From assembly GCA_023091735.1 (NCBI GenBank), contig JALKBU010001328.1, forward strand, positions 1 to 12,501: DNA of 12,501 nucleotides. The letters are read 5' to 3'. The notes under the pieces were generated by a model. It saw nothing but the letters and a program-made list of their open reading frames with translations, was not told the DNA's origin and did no database searches. Of the stretch, positions 1-7,144 are shown one piece after another. Numbering within the stretch: position 1 is the stretch's first letter; each line of letters opens with the position of its first letter. Both the position numbers and the translations under genes were made by a program. Origin of the DNA: Trichomonas tenax. Lineage: Eukaryota > Parabasalia > Trichomonadida > Trichomonadidae.

Positions 1-83
1 TGACTACTGTACCGTTATAATGTATCACAAACAAAGAAATAAAGATGAGATAATTTATTTCCTTCGTGTTTACAAGCTTTCTG

Positions 84-148
84 TATGAATACTATCTCTA
101 TAGCGTTGTGGATTGTTCCATCACAGTACCATCGAGATAGCACTCACA
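84..148. repeat. Hairpin module H1 (left arm), imperfect inverted repeat
   Basis: The arms are about 30 bases each around a short centre containing GATTGTTCC. The right half (ACCATCGAGATAGCACTCAC) is nearly identical to the right half of the module at 315-382, so the two are duplicated copies of one module. The left half differs from perfect pairing mostly by A where G is expected, so this copy is a weaker hairpin than 315-382. The mirror copy is at about 12354-12418. Confidence 0.75.
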
Positions 149-177
149 CACGATGGTGAACAAAAAAAAAAAACTCT

Positions 178-273
178 AAAGTCTCTGTCTCATGCTCCAT
201 CCTCAGTGCTGATGCACTAAAGCGACTGTGCTGTGGCAACAACACTGAGAATGAAGCCTGAAACAGAGACTTT
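178..273. repeat. Hairpin module H2 (left arm)
   Basis: The left arm starts AAAGTCTCTGTCTCATG at 178 and the right arm ends CTGAAACAGAGACTTT at 273. They pair over about 33 bases with roughly five mismatches, leaving a loop of about 28 bases that includes short GCAC/GTGC complementarity. The module sits between two copies of a different hairpin (H1 and H3). The mirror copy is at about 12231-12326. Confidence 0.75.
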
Positions 274-314
274 GAGAATAGAGTAAATTACCAATTCAAA
301 ATGCTGTTCTCCTA

Positions 315-382
315 TGTGTGAGTGCTATCTCCATGGCGCTGTGGATTGTTCCATCACAATGCCATCGAGATAGCACTCACAC
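315..382. repeat. Hairpin module H3 (left arm), near-perfect stem
   Basis: GTGTGAGTGCTATCTC on the left pairs with GAGATAGCACTCACAC on the right. The stem is about 28 base pairs with around three mismatches, and the loop is centred on GATTGTTCC. This is the best-preserved copy of the module also seen at 84-148. The mirror copy is at 12121-12189, so the window carries four copies of this hairpin. Confidence 0.85.
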
Positions 383-415
383 CAGACGCAATTTCGAAAT
401 ATCAAAAAAATTTTT

Positions 416-496
416 GTTATCTAGTCCTCTTCTCGGTATTTCTATCATTAAATCAAGTAGCTGGTGACTGCATCATCGAGAATGTTACTAGATAGC
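416..496. repeat. Hairpin module H4 (left arm)
   Basis: GTTATCTAGT at 416 pairs with ACTAGATAGC ending at 496, and the next inner segment TTCTCG pairs with CGAGAA. The stem is about 20 bases with a few mismatches and a loop of about 40 bases. It is unrelated in sequence to H1-H3 and is also present in the right arm. Confidence 0.6.
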
Positions 497-1331
497 AAAG
501 GTTTGTAACTAATGAGTAGTAATTATATTTTTAAAACAGTATTTGAGATAATATCATAATGCTTGCCATATGAGAATCAGTTTTATATTCAAATATTGGA
601 AATTTGCTATTTTTGACAATATGACGCGTAAAATATAATTTTTGACAAAGTGTATTGACTCCATTTTTTTCGATTTAGCGATCAAAATTGGTGAATTGCT
701 CATACGAGTAATGCTGTCCGTGGACACTCGAAGTCATTACACCTCTATTTTGACACATATGATGTTTAAAGTTAGACAAATATTTTTATTACAGATATAT
801 ATATTCTATTTATGTATTAAATGATAGTGAACGAATAAAAAGTATGTAATATGCGAAAGAAATATAATTAAACTAAAATGTGCTTATTTTGCCTAGATAT
901 TGTGGTGCCTAATATCATAGGACATATGGTAACATGAGATATTTCTGTATGCGATATATAATCATCAGAAGGGCTCAAAAATGCAAAAGAAGGAAAAAAA
1001 GTGTAAAAAAAAGACTGATTTTAAGTTCGAAAATATATTATTGTATATCATATGTATATTCCAAATATCGCATATTACATTTCTGAGGCATTTCAAAATT
1101 TGAAAAGGTAAACCATCACAATATAAATAAAATTAATATAGTATTCTGAATGTGTTTACATTTTATTGTAAACTGTACAATAATCTGACTCATAGAATAT
1201 ATTGAGAGAATAGCTGCAAATCATGTTATTTATAATTCATATTAGATATGCATAATATTGTTATTTTACGTCATTCAATATTTGTTAGAATTTTTTCTGA
1301 TCATTCAAAAGTTGTTTTCTAAATTATCATG

Positions 1332-2407
1332 TAATTCTGATATTAATATCATTTCCATCAATTTGTTCTACTAAAGAACATAATGAACATGCAACATTAA
1401 TGTCATACAATATTCCGGTTACATTAATTTTGGATTTTGCATTTTCTCTCAAATTTTGATTTAATCTATATTTTAACACTGATATACATTATATGATACT
1501 TATTATTTATTTTGTATTTTTTGACAACATTATAAAGTTACATTTTGTGTTTGTATTCACATGTGGCTTCTATTCACCCTATAATTAATCAACAAATATT
1601 CAATATTTTTTGTAATTGACATTTTTATTCTCCATCTTACCAAGCATACGTCTACGTTGGAACAAATTTACAAGAAACCGATCTTTTGTCAAAGAAATTT
1701 ATTTTTCAAATATATATAACTCTATATTTCATTATATAGTCTAAAAATCTAATATGTGTGCCCTGTAGATGCAATTTTCGTGTTTCCTTGTGCCTTATGT
1801 AATTTTTTTTTAATAAAACTCAAATAATAATCATCAAAAATGATCAATTTGTAGCATATATTCTCATGACATTCAGATTTTGAAGTTTTTAATTGACAGA
1901 ATGCAAGTATTATTGATTTACAACAATGCTGTCATTCATAAAGGTGTTTTTTTAAAAAAGTGTTTCTTAAGTCAACGATTATTTTATCGTTCATAATTTT
2001 TTTCTCTTGCTAATTTTTATTTTTTTTTTTAAATTTGGCTCTAAATATCATATAGAATATGATATTATCATTGCATATTAAATCAAAAACATTATGCAAA
2101 TTCGAATTTTTTTTCTCATAGAATTTTTTGTGTATAATTGAATGTACGCAAAACGTTTTTCCTATTCAAAATTGAGAAGATTAACCTTATTGCGTAAATT
2201 AAAATTTTACGCAACTCACAAAATATTCTATAGGAAAAAAGATTCAATACGCAAAGCGTATTTCATTCAATCATGAAGTGTTCAAAATATACCATAATAA
2301 AAAAATATTAAAAATAAAATTTTTAATGATGATATTATCTTATAATATGTATTTTCATGTTTACACGACAAACAAGATCACTTTTTGTTGAGACACATTT
2401 TAGTTAA
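1332..2407. other. AT-rich stretch without a recognisable gene
   Basis: This DNA lies between the left arm and the first decayed gene. It is extremely AT-rich with long T and A runs. I found no ORF of convincing composition on either strand and no tRNA-like cloverleaf. The only structure is a palindrome cluster at 2045-2262, annotated separately. Confidence 0.6.
2045..2262. repeat. Cluster of nested palindromes
   Basis: Four inverted repeats lie within 220 bases. ATATCATAT (2045-2053) pairs perfectly with 2057-2065 around a 3-base loop. A 29-base arm at 2104-2132 pairs imperfectly with 2217-2245. Inside that, TTGCGTAAA (2190-2198) pairs with TTTACGCAA (2206-2214). Finally AATACGC (2246-2252) pairs with GCGTATT (2256-2262). 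In such AT-rich DNA some palindromes arise by chance, but the GC-containing TACGC stems and the 29-base outer stem are less expected. The cluster could be a small foldback element remnant. Confidence 0.5.
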
Positions 2408-3011
2408 ATGCAGTTCCAATTCCCTGGTGATGACAGAACATACAAGGTCATAGCGTATGATAAGACTAGCAGGCACAACATATTACAATGTACTCAAGAG
2501 GTTGAGACAGAAGATGGAATTGTCTGTCCTTGCAATTTTTCTTTTGTATGCATACATTTTTACACAAAAAGTTACCATTTCCGCATACTTAAATCAAATC
2601 ATTCGAATTACAAGAAAACGCAGCAAATCTTCAGAAACAAGAAGGCATTATAGAACTCTGCAGAAACTCGATGACGCAAACAAGAAAACGCAGCGCTTGC
2701 TAACAAGCAGCTAATTGATCAGCTAAGTTTGAACTCCACTATCGACAATGGAGGCAGAGAAACTTGATGCAATAAGGTAGTCATCGAGATCAAGAGGCGC
2801 CCCATTAAGTCAGAAATATTAAGATCTAAACTAAGAGAAACACACAAGCAACTTGAAACTAATAATGCGTTGGTTATGAAAGTTATCTCTGACATTGCAA
2901 CTAAGTCTAAATAATATTGGATTTGCAAAGGCAGTTTGTGCATTGATTGATATCAATGACTACAACTCTTTGCTCAAATTCTGCAGTCTTGAAGATAGTG
3001 ATTCTAAATAG
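2408..3011 (+). pseudogene. Decayed coiled-coil protein gene
   Basis: Coding-like segments run along the plus strand but in different frames with several stops. An N-terminal piece starts at the ATG at 2408 (MQFQFPGDDRTYKVIAYD). A charged, Q/N/E/K-rich piece containing QENAANLQKQEG and later QENAALANKQLIDQL covers about 2600-2760. An IKRRPIKSEILRSKLRE piece lies near 2790-2850. A tail with IGFAKAVCALIDINDYNSLL ends at the TAG at 3009-3011. The composition is that of a coiled coil. The consistent strand and protein-like composition against multiple frame breaks argue for a pseudogene rather than chance. I cannot name the family. No initiator box is evident before 2408. Confidence 0.5.
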
Positions 3012-3097
3012 TTCCAAGTTTGATTGAAAGTATATTTTCTTTGAAATGCAAGCTTATACATTTTAAAATGGTAAACTTTTTAAAATACCTTATTTTT

Positions 3098-3102
3098 TCA
3101 TA
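3098..3102 (+). promoter_or_regulatory. Initiator-like TCATA before the 3117 reading frame
   Basis: TCATA fits the trichomonad initiator pattern TCA-Y-W, with the A at 3100 as the predicted transcription start. It lies 17 bases before the ATG at 3117. The motif is short and the DNA AT-rich, so a chance match is possible. Its position relative to a coding-like start is what supports it. Confidence 0.45.
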
Positions 3103-3116
3103 TACTTTTTACACTC

Positions 3117-3463
3117 ATGGATGAATTACAACAGATCCAGCTTGATTATTTAAACGATTTAAATTTAGATGACTGCACATTGGAATTTATGATTCAGCAC
3201 GGGAGTTTCTTAAATTTATTCGCCTTAAAGATGTTATTTCCGGCATCAAAAATAACCTCGTTGAAAGTCGCGATTTTTTCTAGAACTAATACTTCTAGGC
3301 AAGAAGGGAACTATTCGTAGCAGATATCGGAATTATTTTCTGTGCTGCGTCTGTTTCAATTGTCAAACACATAGTTTACCCTCTACGTCACTTAGATAAT
3401 TTGCTAAAAACACATATTTTGAAAGTAATATTAAAATTGTATATTGTACGTGAGGCACAATGA
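3117..3463 (+). pseudogene. Frameshifted small protein gene
   Basis: A protein-like start (MDELQQIQLDYLNDLNLDD) begins at 3117 after an initiator-like box. Around 3200 the plausible frame appears to shift. The alternative frame reads EFLKFIRLKDVISGIKNNLV, meets stops near 3280-3297, then continues with ARRELFVADIGIIFCAASVS and ends at a TGA at 3461-3463. The simplest reading is a roughly 115-codon gene broken by at least one frameshift and several stops. The uninterrupted frame from the ATG ends at 3320 (67 codons) and loses protein-like character after about codon 28. The family is not recognised. Confidence 0.4.
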
Positions 3464-3506
3464 GCTTTTTTCTATTTTAAATGCAAACAATTACATAACA
3501 ACGAAA

Positions 3507-3543
3507 ATGATATTCAATACTTCTCATAAGTATTGAATATCAT
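3507..3543. repeat. Perfect 16-bp hairpin upstream of the solenoid gene
   Basis: ATGATATTCAATACTT at 3507-3522 is followed by the 5-base loop CTCAT and then by its exact reverse complement at 3528-3543. It lies 43 bases before the predicted initiator and 55 bases before the ATG of the 3599 gene. It may be a regulatory palindrome, a 3'-end structure for the upstream remnant, or a mutational footprint. Function is unknown. Confidence 0.85.
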
Positions 3544-3585
3544 AGAATCGCATATAATTATGAAATGATATGAATATCTTCGAAT

Positions 3586-3590
3586 TCATT
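3586..3590 (+). promoter_or_regulatory. Trichomonad initiator (Inr) TCATT
   Basis: TCATT matches the trichomonad initiator consensus TCA-Y-W, with predicted transcription start at the A at 3588. That gives a 5' leader of 11 bases before the ATG at 3599, typical of trichomonad mRNAs. It supports both the start choice and the organism assignment. Confidence 0.75.
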
Positions 3591-3598
3591 TTTCTTAA

Positions 3599-4993
3599 AT
3601 GGAAACTGATGATTTTTCATCAGAATCAAAAAATAGTTTTCAATCGATTTTGCAGTATCATTTCACCAAAAACATGAATCAATGTGTAGAAATACCAGAA
3701 TATCCACCATGTGACGCTCAAGAATTCGAAGAAATGTTATATAATGCTGATTCTCTGTTATCTGATAATAATACTTCAGGATTCATTCAGGAAATGGCAA
3801 AGATTGGTTCGATTCTTGAGTCAAATCCACATTTGTGGCCATTAATTTATCATTCACATTTAGGAATTCGATTAAGTGACATAGCAAACCCGAATCTTTC
3901 AGATCCAAGATCTTTTTTACTGATATCAGACTTTTTAACGAATATTACAGCAAATGATCCAAATTATTCAACAAATCTCATTTCAAACAATGTTTTATTA
4001 AAAGAAAACGAAATCCCTGGCTTCTTCAGCACTCATGTATCATTTATTGCTAAAGAAAATGTGACATTTCTATATCTAACACGCGTGATTCCAGTTTTAT
4101 ATAATATAGCGTCGTGTTGGGATGTCAATCAGATATGCATCATGAGTAACTTAGTCACTATATTCATGAAAATACAGAATAATAACGAGATCTCATTTTT
4201 CATTTCATTTTTATTTATTAACATTTTTAGAGCCTCATCTATCAATAACACCGAATTAATTTCACTCCTTAAGCAATACTGTACTCAGTTTATCCTCGAA
4301 AACAATCCAATATCGATGAATCTCGCTTGGATTCTTTATTATGCATTCATAAACTGTCCAACATCACTACTGATGGATGAAACAATCGTAAGTCTTCTCA
4401 AAGACATGCTGATGTCTCATAATGAGACTTATGAATACATATCACTGTCAATACTATCAATAATTCCATTATCTATTATTGCTGATTCAAATGAATATCT
4501 CATTGATGTTGCGCAAAATTTGTTCAATGATTTTGACTTTTCCATTGTTGAATCATTCGTTTTAACACTTGATTCCACTATGTCATCATGCGCTTGTTCT
4601 GTTATATGCAACATGTCGATTCTTTCTGATCAAATATTACAAAAAATGATTCAAGAAGGAATGTTCCAAAAATTCATTTCATTATTAATTGAAGGAACAA
4701 TGCAGGTCAAGAAATACTCATGCAACTTCATTTTCTACACTGCCTCTCAGGATCCATCGCTAATTTATGAACTTATTACAGAAGAAATCATTCAAACTTT
4801 GTGTGAAATGACTGTTATCAAAGAAATACTGCATTTATTGATTCCTTTTCTTTGTATGATCATTGATAACCATCCTGAAGTGAAGCAGCAATACATTGAT
4901 ACTGATTTCATGTCAAATATCGATGAAACATCATTAGATGAAAATACAGGAGCAATATTTCATAAATTGTACAATACACTGTTTGTTGAATAA
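3599..4993 (+). CDS. Armadillo/HEAT-like helical repeat protein, 464 residues
   Basis: This is an intact intronless ORF with an initiator 11 bases upstream and a TAA stop that forms TAAA. The start METDDFSSES is the first in-frame ATG after the initiator. After an acidic N-terminus (about 1-60) the protein is almost entirely predicted amphipathic helix pairs rich in Leu, Ile, Asn and Ser, about 40 residues apart, as in armadillo/HEAT solenoids. Examples are around residues 60-90, 140-215, 225-300 and 320-430. The C-terminal 30 residues are acidic. I see no catalytic motif, signal peptide or clear membrane segment; the hydrophobic FFISFLFINIF stretch near residue 200 is better read as a solenoid helix. 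The likely role is a cytoplasmic scaffold or adaptor, partner unknown. Trichomonad genomes carry many such genes. The fold call is inference from pattern; a specific family is not recognised. Confidence 0.75.
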   Translation: METDDFSSESKNSFQSILQYHFTKNMNQCVEIPEYPPCDAQEFEEMLYNADSLLSDNNTSGFIQEMAKIGSILESNPHLWPLIYHSHLGIRLSDIANPNLSDPRSFLLISDFLTNITANDPNYSTNLISNNVLLKENEIPGFFSTHVSFIAKENVTFLYLTRVIPVLYNIASCWDVNQICIMSNLVTIFMKIQNNNEISFFISFLFINIFRASSINNTELISLLKQYCTQFILENNPISMNLAWILYYAFINCPTSLLMDETIVSLLKDMLMSHNETYEYISLSILSIIPLSIIADSNEYLIDVAQNLFNDFDFSIVESFVLTLDSTMSSCACSVICNMSILSDQILQKMIQEGMFQKFISLLIEGTMQVKKYSCNFIFYTASQDPSLIYELITEEIIQTLCEMTVIKEILHLLIPFLCMIIDNHPEVKQQYIDTDFMSNIDETSLDENTGAIFHKLYNTLFVE

Positions 4994-4994
4994 A
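4991..4994 (+). terminator. TAAA polyadenylation signal overlapping the stop
   Basis: The TAA stop of the 3599 gene is followed by A, producing TAAA. Trichomonads are known to use UAAA, often overlapping the stop codon, as their polyadenylation signal. Confidence 0.65.
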
Positions 4995-5067
4995 ACATTA
5001 CCTTAATAATGACAAATTAACAGATTTTCGAAGCAAAATAATGTGAAATAAAGCAAAATATTAATGA

Positions 5068-5319
5068 ATTTTAATTAACAATGATTATGAATTAAGTACA
5101 GTTCCAATAACTCTCGATGTAATTGAAAGTATTGATCCAAGTGCAAGAAATTGTAAAGATGTAACACCACTGATGTTGGCAACAATCAAATTCCGTGGTA
5201 GCAATTTAGAGTTGCCGCAAGTCATTCGGAAAATGATAGAAAAAGGTGGTGATCCAAATCTGAAATCATGTAAAGGAGTTTCAGCAATGGAAATTAATAA
5301 TAATAAAAAACTGCTCTAA
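5068..5319 (+). pseudogene. Ankyrin-repeat gene fragment
   Basis: An open frame from 5068 to the TAA at 5317-5319 has no good start. It contains DVTPLMLAT followed about 20 residues later by VIRKMIEKGGDPNLKS. This is the ankyrin pattern: a TPLMLA helix, then a second helix ending in a G-D-P-N turn. A partial third unit begins KGVSAMEIN. About one and a half repeats remain, so this is a 3'-terminal scrap of the large ankyrin families typical of trichomonads. It lies 74 bases after the solenoid gene, same strand, but in a different frame and without its own promoter. Confidence 0.6.
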
Positions 5320-5546
5320 TTATTTTATTCCAAAGAGTCGAGAACAAATAGCAAACTATTCGTAAAATTATGGGTTTTCTTATTTTAATTTGACACAATA
5401 TCTCGAAAATTAAATTCGGGACTTGAGCGGTTTCGGCAACATACACAACTTTACAAATCCTCTCAAAATTGAGAGCCAATGTTGTGTCAAGTTGCGGAAG
5501 CTCGAAAAAATTGAATGCTTTTCGGCAAGATTTGAGAGGACCAAAA
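5294..5546 (-). pseudogene. Possible coding remnant on the minus strand
   Basis: On the minus strand an open stretch reads from about 5546 down to 5294. It includes FFELPQLDTTLALNFERICK and VVYVAETAQVPNLIFEIL, more protein-like in composition than its surroundings. An ATG at 5479 lies inside it. The C-terminal end becomes AT-driven (Tyr, Ile, Phe), suggesting the original gene was cut there. A near-identical 18-base motif from its LPQLD region recurs at 7008-7025. The family is not recognised, and the plus strand of the same DNA also reads open for about 55 codons, so the strand is uncertain. Confidence 0.3.
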
Positions 5547-5656
5547 TGTTAACGTCGTTGCAAAGTCATTTTTGGTGATTCTTGCTTCTCGTTGAAGCCT
5601 GCTCACCATACTTGCACCACAGATACTCCATCCTGTGGAGATGATAACATTCTTAA

Positions 5657-5800
5657 GCTGAGTCGATTCAAGTTGGCCAGCATGAGATACAAATCAAAGT
5701 TCGTCAAAACAACGAAACCGACAAAATCCAGTTGATACACGATAGCTTGGCTATAGCAATTGCATATTACGTTGTCAAATCATATCTCGAAAAATTTTAA
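5657..5800 (+). pseudogene. Possible 3' end of a lost gene
   Basis: The frame opens after a TAA at 5654-5656 and closes at the TAA at 5798-5800. The C-terminal portion reads QNNETDKIQLIHDSLAIAIA and ends YVVKSYLEKF, which resembles genuine protein. Another frame directly upstream (about 5545-5656, with FGDSCFSLKP and TDTPSCGDDNIL) also looks coding-like, so a frameshift near 5650 could join them. No family is recognised and no start is visible. Confidence 0.3.
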
Positions 5801-6838
5801 AATAATGCGAACCTTCGATTTCATATTTTTATCAAATAACACAGATTTTTAGCGACAGACAAAGCAGAAGCAGCGTAAATCCTACCAAATATCCGTATTA
5901 CGGCAATCATGGGCATGTTTTTGAATATTGCCAATTTTTAATAACACGCTTCCATAAGGTACACTATCGGATTTTTGTTGTCCTGTATGTGCTAAGCATG
6001 TTGGCTTCTATTTAGCTGTTTTATTTCAATTATATAAAATTCGCAAAAAATTTTGTCAATTTATTGGCTATTACTCGGTATAGTTACATTTCTAACATGC
6101 GTTAGAATATTGTTTCATTACATACATAGGACTATTTATACTTTTCAATGTTCAAAAAAACTCAAACATCCTATAGCTAACATTTATATCTAGAATTGAA
6201 ATTACATACGTTGGGAGAATATGTCCAATTGAAGAAACCGATGGATGCCCAAAATATATATATTCCTATTTTAGATTTTTATCATATCTTTGAACAAACA
6301 TGTTTTATAGCTCATATATACTGTTTTTCTATATATTCTATATATAAAATGCATATTGTCAGTTGATTTATATATGTGCATTTGATTTTTTGCGTGAATA
6401 TTGTGTGGCTGTAATTCATTATACAATAAGATAGTATTCATTAGAAGAAACAAATAATGTAAATCCAATGATATTAAAGACGAGCTCGATTAATTTAATA
6501 ATGCAAAATATCGAAAAGTAGATTTATGTGCACTTACTATACACAAATCATACAGCATAACGCAGTTAATGCATTTGTGAGTTAGTTGTTTCTTAAAATC
6601 GAATTGTTGTATTTCGCATATATTATAAACGTGCATCATTGTGATGATTTGAGTATTCTGAATAGTGATTTTGCATAAGGATGCTGATGTGTATCATTGT
6701 AGTGTATCAAATCTTCTCATTACGAACTGTAGAAAAAGTTAAATTTTTCGAGAATTCGGTCTTACCGACAATGACGTGCTTGGATGGTGGCATTGATACA
6801 TATAGAATATAGAGCATACGTCAACAAGAGATAACACC
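5801..6838. other. AT-rich stretch without a recognisable gene
   Basis: I see no convincing coding region, tRNA or organised repeat here. The ORF at 6271-6468 (minus) is dominated by AT-driven residues (Tyr, Ile, Met, Lys) and has no domain pattern. There are runs of ATATAT near 6254-6263 and 6310-6375. Confidence 0.5.
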
Positions 6839-7000
6839 ATGGTTTCAAACTGGAACAAAGATGCGATTTGTATCTCTGTAACCAGAATGAAAATTATGAT
6901 TTTCTTTGATGAAATCAAAGATACAAAAGGACTTAAAGAAGAATATGATGTTAAATCAACTAAAAATTTATCCGACCGAACCAAAAGTGAGATTAAATAG
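6839..7000 (+). CDS. Hypothetical 53-residue ORF
   Basis: The ATG at 6839 opens a frame ending at the TAG at 6998-7000. The N-terminal half is mixed; the C-terminal half (FDEIKDTKGLKEEYDVKSTK) is charged and hydrophilic, more protein-like than expected from AT-rich noise. The frame is open upstream to a TAG at 6803. The opposite strand also reads open but is Ser/Leu-rich, as an antisense shadow would be. It could be a remnant rather than a gene. No family is recognised and no initiator box is evident. Confidence 0.25.
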   Translation: MVSNWNKDAICISVTRMKIMIFFDEIKDTKGLKEEYDVKSTKNLSDRTKSEIK

Positions 7001-7144
7001 TTTACAGTTGCGTCAAGTTGCGGAAAGGTGACAGGTCTCTTAAATTAAAGTTGTTAACCTTATAATAACTCTATCGTCAACCGTTTCTTTACATTTTATG
7101 GTATCTGAAAGCGATAATACTCGGGTTGACAACAATCAGAATCA

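Larger units (their letters stand above)
1..1331 (+). repeat. Left terminal inverted repeat arm
   Basis: This arm matches the reverse complement of 11315-12501. In the outer ~450 bases I count about seven substitutions and one run-length change (12 A at 162-173 against 10 T in the right arm). The inner 300 bases are clearly more diverged. Homology stops after the ATCATG ending at 1331. The arm holds four hairpin-forming modules (84-148, 178-273, 315-382, 416-496). It also carries about 138 bases, around 625-762, that the right arm lacks. No protein gene is apparent; the short ORF at 642-824 lies largely in that extra segment and shows no family features. Confidence 0.9.

Noticed and set aside
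1..500. CRISPR-like array suggested by repeated GAGTGCTATCTC units
   Set aside because: The units are arms of hairpins, only two modules per arm, unequal spacers, and the setting is eukaryotic.
642..824. 60-residue plus-strand ORF in the left arm
   Set aside because: It lies mostly in the 138-base segment absent from the other arm, has no initiator or family features, and its tail is AT-driven (Tyr, Ile, Phe).
2719..2943. Minus-strand 74-residue ORF
   Set aside because: It is antisense to the coiled-coil pseudogene, whose plus-strand pieces are more protein-like.
4429..4614. Minus-strand ORF inside the solenoid gene
   Set aside because: It is an antisense shadow of the intact 464-residue gene.
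6739..6984. Minus-strand ORF rich in Ser and Leu
   Set aside because: Its start is TTG rather than ATG and its composition is that expected opposite a charged plus-strand frame; kept only as a note in the repeated 18-base motif.
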